Positions 30,721 to 40,949 of a DNA stretch of 64,000 nt are shown here, piece by piece. The position numbers and the translations under genes are program-made. This DNA is from Vespa crabro (Eukaryota > Arthropoda > Insecta > Hymenoptera > Vespidae), in contig NC_060979.1 in the NCBI RefSeq assembly GCF_910589235.1, forward strand, positions 620,001 through 684,000. The letters run 5' to 3'. How positions within the stretch are numbered: the first letter of the stretch is position 1; each line of letters begins with the position of its first letter. The notes below the pieces were generated by a model that was given only the letters and a program-made list of their open reading frames with translations, was not told the origin of the DNA and did not search any database.

Positions 30721-31804
30721 GGGCCTCGGCATTTTAATAACGACATTAGGAATCATCTGTAAATGTTACTGCTTGTTGGGGTACGACTGTGGGAGGATCC
30801 ACGAACATCACAACTATTTCACTACTGGACACGGGGGAATGAAATCACTCGCACCTAATGCTACAGAAGTCTACATTCAGCTTCTATAGTTATCAGAATA
30901 CGACCACACGCACGTACACCAATGCCGAGTGGAGATTGACCGAACAATTTATTACTGTGGAATGTCATCACACGTGTCAGCTGTTCAAAATGGAAGGCGA
31001 ATATACCTGTTGGACTTAACTGCTGAGGCATGCAAGGCCCCATTCAACACCGGTATCATGGGGATAACACAGATCCTGCAGGTATCAGGTTTGCGGGCCA
31101 ATGCCACTGAGTATCGGAGTGTCACGTTGGCAGGATCGATTTCAATGGACGGCAAGTGTTCGGGAACACAATACGCCGATCCATACGGGATGTGGGACAA
31201 CGTAGTGGTGCAGGCATCAATAAAAATTAACATCAAGGAATATTGTGCTACTGTGAAGATAAGGCACAACAATGTAGTTCTAAGCAAAGGTGAAGTGTAT
31301 GTATTCACTGACGAAATGTGCATCACTGATGACGAAGGAAATGTATTTTGGACGACCAGGCCGGAATCATCGGGTAACTTCAACAACTGCAAGGTGTTAT
31401 ATAAAGGACTTGCGACCAGATTAAAAGCTGTGGGTAATACAGAAATATACCTGGACATATATACAATCATGACTCAAGAAGTTACGATTACATTGGAAAA
31501 AAGAGCGGAGCATCATTTATGCGGTTATACGTTACTACTGAGCGAACATAAAAAGTTATTTATTTTGGAGACACAGAAGGAAGCACCTTCGCGTCAAGAG
31601 CAAAATTATTGCTCGAAAACCTTGATCTGTTCGCTTACGTCAACTCCAAGTTCGTCGCCCTTAAAAAGCATATAAGGACACAAAGACAGATATATAAAGT
31701 GATGTAATTTGACAAAAGTGCAAACTCAAAAGGCAGGCCTTTAAAATAACTCTGGCATTAGCGACTTTACGCCCAGATGAGTTTGGGTATACAATCATGA
31801 AGCC
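30718..31804 (+). pseudogene. env: Envelope glycoprotein gene of copy B, broken and 3'-truncated
   Basis: The ATG at 30718 is followed by a two-base deletion compared with copy A, so the signal peptide frame is lost (it resumes as ITTLGIICKCYCLLGYDCG). The ectodomain frame 30929-31675 (248 codons) reads VEIDRTIYYCG-like start, DLTAEACK, MWDNVVVQASIKI, CITDDEGN and LCGYTLLLSEHKKLFIL. It shifts near 31590. The sequence breaks off at about 31804, after DEFGYTIMKP, and joins LTR repeat sequence. Membrane anchor, tail and 3' region are absent. Confidence 0.75.
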
Positions 31805-32300
31805 AGACTAAATCCGGCGATATTCGCACCTTGGGGAGCTAAGAATTCTGAGAACTATATCCGGTGATAAACGTCTACCGGCTGCAATCCTCAAAATAGA
31901 TAACGGAGTAACGCTCATACTGCATCAAGCCACCTTTGTCCACGGCAATGCCCTCGCGCGAAGGCGGTAAGTTTAAGTGGCGCACATGAGCAGCAACACC
32001 AACTGGGAGTCGACCGAATTGGAGAGCAGCGACGCGGCAACCGGTCTTCGTCCATCGCTCAACTCATTCAGTCGCAAGCTCCTAGGTTCGCGCTTAAGAA
32101 TTGTCTAAGTTAATAAATAAATTTCTACTGTTCATTTCGATGCAGATTCAAATTAGACACGAGTTAAAATAATAAATTATACGCGAAACGCGAACAGCAA
32201 GTCTAAATTTAATTCGAAGTATAATCCAAGAATTCTATGAAAACTGTATATTTAGTGTATTTTTAATGCTTTATTAAACAGTTATTGTTGAATTATGTTG
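31805..32300 (+). repeat. Partial family 1 3' LTR of copy B
   Basis: It begins in the middle of the 46-base repeat region (AATCCGGCGATATTCGC), with one to two units instead of six, and then follows the LTR to its end at about 32300 (TTATTGTTGAATTATGTTG). A deletion has fused env to it. The next base belongs to BEL/Pao copy 2. The match to the LTR of copy A includes the block at 31910-32050. Confidence 0.7.
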
Positions 32301-32370
32301 CTACTTCTCATTCCCCTCATCGATCATCGATCTCACCATCCGTACATCTAAGGAATTAGGGGGTCTATGT

Positions 32371-32595
32371 TTATTTACTCTCAGGCCGCATCAGTATCCA
32401 AAAATACTCCGGCTCCAAATAAGCAAGAGAACGTTTCCATTTTGTGAAATCCCCAATCGGGCTATCAACTTCGAGGAAAAGATCGTGAACCTCGCGTACA
32501 TAATCAGCGAATATTCTCCGCGACCGTAAAAAAGATTTGAGCGATTTGCGGAACAGACCATCCTGTATACCGGTGTGCCATGCTGCTAGAAGCAA
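32371..32595 (-). other. Open segment antisense to BEL/Pao copy 2
   Basis: 74 codons on the minus strand are fully open (GIQDGLFRKSLKSFLRSRR, then YVREVHDLFLEVDSP, GDFTKWKRSLAYLEPEYFW). It is the counterpart of 2510-2740. No domain recognised. Charge pattern and aromatic content look protein-like, and the stop-free frame is shared by two diverged copies, but the open frame is short. Confidence 0.4.
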
Positions 32596-32629
32596 CTATA
32601 GATCAACGCCATAAACTCGTCGAAGGCAA

Positions 32630-33147
32630 AGCTTTGTCAAAATTGCCTCCGTGCAAATCACGACAAATATATGCAAATATGGACCTTGTCGATGATATGA
32701 GCTTTCACCCAACATATTGAATCTAAAGATTTAGTTCCCGTATCATCTAACAATGCAAGACTAGCAAAGGCCGCGCATTGTTACGTACTGTTATCCACAG
32801 CTGTAGTGCAAGTTAAGAACGAAAATCATACGCGCAATTGTCGAGTATTATTAGACACCGGATCGCAGTAACACTTTATATCCAAATAGATGGACACTCA
32901 ATTAAATATTCCGCGTAGACGTGTAGATTTTCCGGTCAGCGGATTGCATGGGAACTGTAAAATTGCTGGCGATTCAGTTAGGGTGCACCTCAAATCATTG
33001 AAAACCAAATTCTTAAAGGAGATAAATTGTTTGGTACTACCGTCATTTCATCAAGCCTTCCACTTGCGACATGTGGATCGCAACATGCTATCCATTCCGC
33101 CGGCTATTAATTTAGCAAAACCACAATTTCACAAGACCTCAATTTAA
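32630..33147 (+). pseudogene. BEL/Pao zinc knuckle and protease of copy 2
   Basis: The knuckle region (KLPPC and following) is damaged. The protease core reads RVLLDTGSQ with DTG at 32854-32862 intact, followed at 32869 by a stop. After a second stop the frame 32890-33147 covers the C-terminal part (LNIPRRRVDFPVSGLHGNCKI, FHLRHVDRNMLSIPPAINL). The protease would mature Gag-Pol. Two stops directly after the active site disable it. Confidence 0.7.
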
Positions 33148-33163
33148 GCAATTAGCGGAAGGA

Positions 33164-33448
33164 ATGATAAGCACTAAGGGTCCACTGACAAATCTACGAC
33201 CATTTGTTGATCTAGACGATTTGATTCAAATTGGAGATAGGCTGGCGTGCTCAGATTTGACTTGCCGTCGAAGGCACCCTATCATTCTGCCTCGGAATCA
33301 TCATGTGACGACAATGATCCTAAGACATGCACATCTAGTCGGATATCACTCCGGTGTTCAAGCGATACTATCAAGCGTAAGAGAGCACTACTGGCCTATT
33401 GATGGCCAGAGAAACTTAAAGAACATTATACACACGTGCATGCCTTGA
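33164..33448 (+). pseudogene. BEL/Pao integrase zinc-binding domain of copy 2
   Basis: 94 open codons carry the HHCC layout of BEL/Pao integrases: RHPIILPRNHHVTTMILRHAH, then GYHSGVQAILSSVREHYWP, and a C at the end (IIHTCMP). The second cysteine and the catalytic core are broken off. A short frame at 33580-33765 (KWIRAVHFELISDLTTESFVA) reads like the part of the core around the strand before the second aspartate, so parts of the core survive to about 33765. Confidence 0.65.
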
Positions 33449-34599
33449 GGCCGATCATATCCATTGATGCATGGACACATCATAGGGGATTTACTGCGGC
33501 ATCGCATTTGCAGCAATAGACCTTTCTCAATCACTGACGTTAATTACTGTAGACCATTATACATCAAGGAAAAGCGACATTGAAATTGCAATGGACTAAA
33601 TGGATACGTGCAGTGCATTTTGAATTGATAAGCGACTTAACGACTGAATCTTTCGTCGCTTCATTGAAACGCTTCTTCGCACGCAGAGGAAAATTATCCC
33701 ACTGGGATGCTTTGGGAAGGGGCTTTGGGAAGAAATACGTTGTTCCAAAAGCGAGAATGAAGTGAGTCAGTATCTCCGCGATCAGGCCAATCAATGGCAC
33801 TTCAAACCTCCTAGCTCTCCACTCTTTGGAAAACCGCCGTTAAGATATTTAAAAGGGACTTTGTGCGTGTGATCGGCGAAACCCTCTAGACGCACGAAGT
33901 ATATATACACTACTAAGATAGAGACTATTCTTAATTCTCACACGCTCACTCCTATATCTATCGATCCCATTGACCTAATTCCTCTTATTCCAGCTCATTT
34001 CCATATTGGAGGCTCACTAACAAGCGTATCCAAAGCAGATTGAGCACAGGTACCGGCAGCACGTCCAGAAGCTGATGGAGAACTTATGGAAGCACTGGTG
34101 CAAGGAATACTTGCACGAATTGACAGTGAGGAAGAAATGGCATCAAGAGGGGACGGACAACATCCGGATTAGTACTTTTGTACTAGTTAGACAAGAGTGA
34201 TAACGCATTACCAATACAATGGGCGCTAGCATACATCGTCTATACACATCCAGGCGAAGATGACGTCGTTCACGTGGCCACGGTTCAAACGTTAATGGAG
34301 ACACAATTGGATTATCAAGAGCCAATCTCCTCTGTCTATCAATGAAATTTAGATACGGACTTGTCTACCATATGTTTAATTATAAGTAATTATAACAAAT
34401 CTTTTGTAAAATAACGCTACTATTACAATAGTTGATAAATGCGGTAATATTTAGTCGTAAACTATTTACACGATACAAGCATACATTTACACATACATTG
34501 CATTTTAGAGTATTTCTAACAGAATGTTGTATTTTTTACTGGTCCGTTTTTTCGAATGCGACCGCTGAAGGTGGCCGATAAGCAGACGCACACGTACGT

Positions 34600-34968
34600 C
34601 CCTCTATTGTTCACGGTAATTTCTCTTCAGGATCATATAACATCTTTGGAAGCAGTTATATTAACAAATTTGAAAGCATTTATGGGAACTTATCGATTAT
34701 TAACTAAACAAAACGGATAGATAAAAAACACATGACCACTCTTGTCTGAGCTTAGGCATTCTTAGTAAAGTATATGAGTTTCGATAATATGTCGACCAGA
34801 ACAATAAATAAGCAATAAAACTAGAAGCCTAGGCTCGAAAGCTAGGCGCTATCTGCGCCTAGTCTTGACAATATCCATTGACACCCTATAATCTTCAAGA
34901 GCACTAGAACAAAGGGGCACACATGGAATGTGTCTTGTTAAACATTCCAACGAGCTATTCCCGACCAA
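34600..34968 (+). repeat. Dispersed repeat, copy 1 (LTR-like)
   Basis: It matches 61724-62060 in the same orientation, from TTGTTCACGGTAATTTCTCT through TAGAAGCCTAGGCTCGA and CATTGACACCCTATAATCTTCAA to CATTCCAACGAGCTAT. No coding frame. The length of about 340-370 bases, the TGTT start and the position next to retroelements suggest a solo LTR. A terminal CA is not clear. Confidence 0.55.
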
Positions 34969-35151
34969 TGGACATTTATTTTTTCTCTTTCTATAGGTCA
35001 AAATCTGCCATTTACCAATCTCATTACAGTTTATGTGGATAGTTTAAAATAGGCCAAAAGACAGTCAAGTTACATCGTTCAGACTCACAATGTCTAAGCT
35101 CTGAAGCTATCAGTTCAGCTAACTAGACATCATACACGAGGCACACAAACA

Positions 35152-36360
35152 GTATAAAGTGAAGGTGGGCACCTGTAGGATGCCTGCTCCTATGCTACCA
35201 CGCCCATTAGGGCATACGCTACGAAACCACCTACAGACACCAGCCACCACACCCAAGTGAGCGGACTCGGAAAAACCCAAAACTGCAGTCGATGAGACAG
35301 AGTGAGCGGTTTAGTCCCATCCACGCAACGACCCACATCCTTGCAGCAACGAATCACTACGCTAATGTCGACCGTGCCTACGCGGAACCACGGAAAGGCC
35401 CGCTCACAATGCCACGATCCTTGACACTCGTTCCGTAGGATAGGATGGGATTGGTAGGATAGCAGGTTTTAGGGAGAGTATTGGGTTGAAGTGAGAAGAA
35501 AAAAAAATATGGAGGTGCATGCGAGCTTCTCAGACCCTATCTTGTTCGAAAGTGATTAAACCTAAAAAGATTACAGGCACCCACCCTCATAACCAGAACT
35601 CCGATAATCCCAGCTGAACAGGATTCATGAACTAATTACCTATAATACAGAGGGTTTCTTTATAAAACCGCGAAGAGGCCTCAGCCGTGAAGACAAGATG
35701 TCTCGCTGCTTCTGGCCAGTTCCTTTCGCGGAGAATATCTTCCAGACCAACTCTCTGAGGTTCGAAAACCGGACATTCGATGATGTGATCCGAAACCATG
35801 TCTTCTTCGCCACACTCGCATGTTCCATCCGTGACGAGGTTCGGCGACGTTAGTTTTACCTTAAAAGCCCCATGGGCTGAAAGAAATAGTGTTGAAAAGT
35901 AGTTTGGAGAGGCGAAACGGGCACCCATCCTTTTCTTGATGTCCGGGAAAAAAGCAAATGTCGTCCTTCCTTTGGATGAATTCTCCCATCTCGACTGTTA
36001 ATTTGCAAGGATGTTCTCGTCGATCTGTTCTACTAACGCGCGCTTAAGCTCCATGCCTTCCAATTTTCGAGTCGCTGTTTCGGTGTTCCTGTTCTTCCTA
36101 AGGTCGTATAATCTCCTTCGTTTGTATAATTGGAAATCAATTAGGGGCTCCCCTGCTAAGACGCAGAGAGATTCCGTTGCGATTGTACGATACGCAAATA
36201 TGACTGAGATAAGGGCTGACCGTTGAGTTGTACTTAACTTCTTAGGGGTTCCTCTCCGTGCAGAAATCGGACCATCCTGCTGCCGCTTATGTAACCGTAG
36301 AGGTAAACACGCCGCGATAAATCGTTCGAAGCTCACAGTGACGAAGATTCCATTCTCTAG
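35152..36360 (-). mobile_element. 5'-truncated LINE with target-site duplication
   Basis: On the minus strand is the C-terminal part of a LINE ORF2 and a 3' untranslated region of about 480 bases (35152-35631). The element is flanked by the same 17 bases, CACGAGGCACACAAACA, at 35135-35151 and 36361-36377. Such a direct repeat around a 5'-truncated copy is the mark of target-primed reverse transcription. There is no poly(A) tail at the 3' end (35152 side), as in many R1/I-type elements. Confidence 0.85.
35632..36360 (-). pseudogene. LINE ORF2 C-terminal fragment
   Basis: The upstream part (36360-35998) reads KLSTTQRSALISVIFAYRTI and LCVLAGEPLIDFQLYKRR, the segment after the reverse transcriptase in R1/I-type LINEs. 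After a stop the frame 35928-35632 reads CECGEEDMVSDHIIECPVF, the Cys/His motif near the end of ORF2 that is thought to bind nucleic acid. The first eight residues of the open frame that starts at 36378 come from the duplicated target, not from the element. Confidence 0.75.
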
Positions 36361-36377
36361 CACGAGGCACACAAACA

Positions 36378-37176
36378 ATTGTAATAACTCATCGAATCAA
36401 ATACACGATGATATTTACATATTGCAATTACTTCTCCATTTCTCACGAGAACGCGCGGTCTCTAAGCAATTGGCGGAAACGCGGCGAGCACTATTTTTCT
36501 GACGGCTTACAACGGTATCCTAGCCTAGTGCCACCGCACTTATTAATCGCGACCAGTGGGTCTATAGCTCGGACAACAAAAACGAGACGGGAAACATTTC
36601 CTCAGTGCGAATCGACTGTCAGCACTGATCTGTGGCGAGAAGCGCATTTTCAAAAACGCTCTCGTCAACAATCAATAGATATGTTTCCTTTAGGCTTACT
36701 AATGGTTTCCTGTGTTCCTCTATGAACAATCGCTATCGCTGCTTTCCATATCATCCAATATCTATTATTCCCTACTTATTAAAAACATGTAATTTAGAAT
36801 CATATACATATATATATAGATATATATACAAAACAGGATCTACATATATAAGATAATATATAAACATCTGTTTTTTCATTCCGCCAATCGTTACTATTAA
36901 TCAATGTCTCCAAAATCTTGTTCAAAATATTCATCCTTCAAAATTTTTCTCTCATATTATTATCATTTTATAACAGATAAATTTGAATATTTTATTCCTT
37001 TCTTCGTCTTCTTTATTTTCATTGTATATAATTACAAGTAAATACACAAATAATTAATTAATAATATATTAATCGTTGATATCTTTAAATAATTTAAAAA
37101 GAAATTGTATTACAATGCTCCTGGTCTGTCGTGTGGGTTTACCGCTTTACTTTCCTACTATTTCTAATCTATTTCT
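36378..37176. other. No recognisable feature
   Basis: A plus-strand frame of 105 codons at 36408-36725 has no domain that I know. The rest is AT-rich with TA runs (36805-36850). The stretch borders two LINE remnants and may contain eroded pieces of them. Confidence 0.4.
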
Positions 37177-37622
37177 TCATTGTTCAGTTAACAAATTCCT
37201 CAAGGTCTTGAAAATACAAGGACACATGTTGCAATATACTCTCATTGCCCGATTCTGCATTACTTGCAATTTATTCAACTGTATCTCTCTCATATCCATT
37301 AACAACGTTGCACGTGCTATGATCTGTGCTAGAATCGCTTTATACATGACACATCTAATATATGCCGATGTATAATTTCCTATTCCATTCAAAAAACTAG
37401 TTTTTTTACCTATCTTTTTTAACATACAATCGTAATTACCTTTAAACCTAAACTTACCATCTATTCCTAAGAATATCATTATCTCTACACGTTATATCTC
37501 GGTTCCATCAAAGCGTTTCAATACAATATTTCCATCCAGCTCTTTACTGACACTCCTATCATATATTCCGTCTTTCTGCATTCATTTTCAATTTATATAT
37601 ATTCTTCCATTCTTCTACTGTA
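37177..37622 (-). pseudogene. LINE reverse transcriptase, C-terminal part
   Basis: Directly after the piggyBac end, the minus strand continues TACAGTAGAAGAATGG (TVEEW), which joins the AFN codons on the other side. The frame 37479-37177 (GKFRFKGNYDCMLKKIGKKTS, VMYKAILAQIIARATLLMDM, LQVMQNRAMRVYC) is the thumb-side region of a LINE enzyme. The 100-residue open frame ends at 37177; further 3' sequence is not recognised. Confidence 0.65.
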
Positions 37623-37882
37623 TTAACACTATGTTGTCCGCACGTCTAAATTAGATTTTTTCGTGTCGCAGCGGGTGGAACTGATTTACATAATTTCGCT
37701 TATCGCCGGCGATTTTTCATGGTTCTTGTTTACTAATCTTATCGTCAGTTCCCATGTCTCAATCCTGTCTTTCGATTTTCTCGAAATTGTGAGGGTATAC
37801 ATATGTAAATAAGTACAAGATTTTTTTGTATTACATGTTTATCTATTTATTTATATTTTGTTAAAAACTTAGTATTTATTTT

Positions 37883-39687
37883 TTAAATGAAACGAAGCAA
37901 AGCAATCTCCGAAGTGAAGCGCAACACCACAAGATTTACAGATTAAATTAGTTGTCTTAATTTTTTTGTTCTTATAACACACATGACACCTTCTGCGTTT
38001 TCGGTTGATGGTTTCTGAAATACGTAACTGCTGGTGTTCCTTTACGAGGCCGGAAAGTCTGTTGATTGATTCACGACTAGAAGCATGTCATGTAATCGGG
38101 ACCTCCAAGTTCTCTTCACCAAGGTGAATGATCTTTTATCCAAGAATCGTATATTTTCAATAAAGAATCAATAAAATCAATAAAAAAATGGAAGTGGAGT
38201 TTCTTGAAATCTGTATAATGTTGTTGCAGTACGAACGCATTGTATAAAGCGCAACTGAAAAGGTATAATGCCACTTTTTTTTACCATTATATGGTTTTCC
38301 GATATATAGGATAATAGCACAAAAATTGATTAGCTCGATCTACACCCTTCATATATTAATTATAATCCAAAATAGATGCGAAGTTTTTAATCGTACTATT
38401 GGTTTTTCTGCATTTTTTGCTGTGTCAACTAAACCGCCATTGTGTATGAAAGAAATTGTTCTTATTATTTTCGTCTTCGTTGCTTTCCATACTTGCACCA
38501 GCATAGCTCCTCTTCGATGATGTTTGGTTTCAAATATATTATATTATATTATATAAATTATTATATTATATTATATAAATTATTATATTATATTATATAA
38601 ATTAATATATTATATTATATAAATATATTATATTAGTTTGCAGTTTTTCAACTTTGCCGGTAATCCTATATTCTTACGCAGCGTTCCACAAATGCGAATT
38701 TTTTTCGTAAGCAAATCTTCTGCAAGTTCCACACTGTTATAATAGCTGTCCATATACAAGTGATTCCATTTTCCAGTAACATTTTTCAATAGTTTTATCA
38801 CTGTATCCTTTAAAGGTTTTTTAATGCCAGAGTACATTTTGTAACGCGAAATATATCCCGTAACGGAATCACACAGCATCCGGACAAGTATAACGTACTT
38901 TATAATTTTTTAAGGGTTATAAACTTTAAAACTCAATCGCCCACGCCACGATATCATTCCTTCATGTATTATAATATTTTGACAAAGATTGAAGTTTTCT
39001 TGCAACTTTTTTGAAAAATAATCAATTATACTTTGTACTTTGAACAGTTGGTCGGCATTGGCAGGTATTTTACTATTATCTGAGAAATGTAAAAACGACA
39101 ATATTTGCCAAAATCTATAGCGGGACATCGTTTTATCAAATATTGGTGTTTCCAAAAATGGATTTGTCGCCCAATAATCTTCAATCCTTGGTATTTTAAC
39201 GATTCCCATAAGAATAGTCAGTCCAAACCATTTTTTTAGTTCGACTGCCATAACATTGAAAAATTTTGCACTTTTTTTATCGGGCATCCTCCTAGTGGAA
39301 TTTTGATCTTAGTACTTGTTCGTTTCGGTACTAATAAATTTAAACAAGTCGTTCCCTATAAATAGTTCCACGACATCCTCGATATTGTTTCTATCTCTGG
39401 AAAGTACGATAGGACCAAAAGATCTTTCGAAAGCATTATTGGTAAATTAAAATTTGATCACTGTCTACTGTTATCTTCGTCTGATTCTTCTGTATCACTT
39501 GGTAACGGTAGTGGTAACGGTAGCCGAATTCTCTGTCTACATATTTCAGATTCATCAGAAGATATTGCCTCATTTTCCTTTTCTGAAGACGTAATGTCTT
39601 CTAGTTCCTCACTATTTTAAAATTTGGATGGAACATCAGACAAGATGTCCACACACTCATCACGTATAGGTGTTTCTTCTCTTTCGT
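37883..39687 (-). pseudogene. piggyBac transposase, broken
   Basis: The ATG at 39687 starts an acidic N-terminus (ANEREETPIRDECVD) with a stop near 39620. Then 39287-38910 reads WFGLTILMGIVKIPRIEDYW, FWQILSFLHFSDN and IIIHEGMISWRGRLSFKVYNP. Here the first catalytic aspartate (usually I-D-E-G) is histidine. Frame 38879-38628 has YMDSYYNSVELAEDLL (second aspartate kept) and GTLRKNIGLPAKLKN. After an AT repeat the frame goes on with GAMLVQVWK and GVDRANQF (third aspartate kept), and ends with a Cys-rich domain (CHVCY, CKSCGVALHFGDCFASFH) near 37883. The enzyme would cut and paste the element; this copy is dead. Confidence 0.85.
38528..38637. repeat. AT microsatellite inside the transposase gene
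   Basis: About 110 bases of TATTATATTATATAAATTA-type repeats, with a period of about 34 bases at the larger scale. They lie exactly between codons for ...LKNCKL and the next conserved block HHRRGAMLVQVW, which are close together in normal piggyBac transposases. It therefore looks like an expansion after inactivation. Confidence 0.8.
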
Positions 39688-39933
39688 TTGCCATTATCGA
39701 AGGGCACAGATTTTTATGAAAACACAAAGTTGCTACGTCTGAAATTTACTGTTAGTTACAGAATACGCAATATTCTTTCGTTTTCCAACTTTGGATTTGA
39801 ATTGAATTCTCCACAATACAGCCATTGGTGCTTGAGCAATGATTACCGAGTGGCACCAAGCTGGAGCCACCGAAACTTACTCGATATTTTTCGCATGGCA
39901 CCAAGATGGAGCCATCGGATGTCATAGTGTTAA

Positions 39934-40666
39934 ATGCCTTATTCATTTCTGTCTCTAACTGTACACTACTTTTTCCAACAACATAAATTAATGTATTATC
40001 CGTAAACATTTTTATACCACATCATTTAGAAAATATTTCTATTATATAATTCATATATGCAATGAATGACAAGAGTCCCGATACAAATCCTTGCGGCACT
40101 CCATATTCAATGTTAATTAATTCAGACCATTTATCGTTGAAACGAATCTGCTGCGTTCTATTATTTAAATATGATTTAAATCATTCTAAAATCATACCTC
40201 TAAAATTATATTGATATAAATTTTCTATTAATCATTTTGTATGTACTGTTCCAAACGTTCTCTTAAAATCCATACAAATAACATCCATAATTGTTCCCTA
40301 GGTTTTTAATTTCCACTAATCAACAACAGTTTAAATTGCCGTTTCACACGAATATTGTTTTCTAACATCTAATCAATGTTCCGTTATAATACCATTAAAT
40401 TCAAAATACATTTATATTTGCTTCTTCATCACGAATTCTAACACTTTCTCATATATTGGTAATCGATCTATAATCATTTGCTTTATAGCTTTTTCTATTT
40501 GTGGAATCGGATATATCGTTGATGTTTTCCAGCTCTCTGGATAGCAACCTTTCTTCAAAGAATTATTTATTACGTCGATAAATTTCACTTTTATTGCATA
40601 AAACACCAACCTTAATATATTTGTAGTTATTCCCTCTTCGGTTTCTTTCTTTTTCAACAATCTCAT
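39934..40666 (-). pseudogene. LINE reverse transcriptase, N-terminal part
   Basis: The frame 40666-40412 (VKFIDVINNSLKKGCYPESW, STIYPIPQIEKAI) gives the early palm motifs. The following stretch has many stops. The frame 40009-39934 holds MFTDNTLIYVVGKSSVQLETEMNKAFN, where the usual FADD box reads FTDN, so the second catalytic aspartate is lost. The frame is cut by the piggyBac TTAA at 39930-39933. Confidence 0.7.
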
Positions 40667-40949
40667 AACAATTTCCTCTAAATCTTTTATTTAATCATTC
40701 CAGGTAATAATCTTTTATATAAATCATTCAGTTCTCTATATTAATCCCTGTACTTTCAGTAATATACATTATTCTACTACTCGTGTTCTTCGAATTATCA
40801 GTTTTTACAGATGTTACTATATTACAAATATTTTCTACATAATATATATGGAATTCACTCTGTGTAATCAGTCTTCTGAAATGATATCTGACTAAAAAAA
40901 AATAAGAATTCCGATGATGAAAAGAAATCTCTCTTCTACGGAAATGCAA

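Larger units (their letters stand above)
32301..34569 (+). mobile_element. BEL/Pao retroelement remnant, copy 2
   Basis: The plus strand aligns with the inverse of copy 1 (543-3984), from CTACTTCTCATTCC next to the LTR to TTTTCGAATGCGAC at the far end. It is shorter because most of Gag is gone (joint near 32360). Zinc knuckle, protease and integrase zinc domain remain in order, and reverse transcriptase is missing as in copy 1. It is too damaged to be active. Confidence 0.8.
37623..39933 (-). mobile_element. Complete piggyBac-like DNA transposon
   Basis: The element runs from TTAA at 37623-37626 to TTAA at 39930-39933. Its ends are inverted: TTAACACTATGTTGTCCG on the left and TTAACACTATGACATCCG read inward from the right. 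Inside, the minus strand encodes a piggyBac-type transposase over most of its length. Two subterminal direct repeats, TGGCACCAAG(C/A)TGGAGCCA(C/T)CG, lie near the right end (39851-39872, 39896-39917). Size (2.3 kb) fits the family. TTAA is the family's target site. Confidence 0.9.
37177..40666 (-). mobile_element. LINE remnant split by a piggyBac insertion
   Basis: Minus-strand LINE reverse transcriptase sequence runs from 40666 to 39934, is interrupted by piggyBac (37623-39933) and resumes at 37622-37177. The first part includes CYPESWKTSTIYPIPQ, a HQSGFRKQFSCETAI-like block (near 40350) and the catalytic region MFTDNTLIYVVGK. The second part has LGIDGKFRFKGNYD and LNKLQVMQNRAMRVY, the region after the palm. 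The motifs suggest a CR1/Jockey-like LINE. Upstream (40949-40728) is unassigned but may be part of the same ORF2. Confidence 0.75.

Noticed and set aside
30985..31470. 161-codon minus-strand frame over env
   Set aside because: It mirrors the env frame on the plus strand, which aligns with three other env copies.
38530..38640. AT repeats as a CRISPR-like or regulatory array
   Set aside because: Units have no unique spacers; it is a microsatellite in a dead transposase of a eukaryotic genome.
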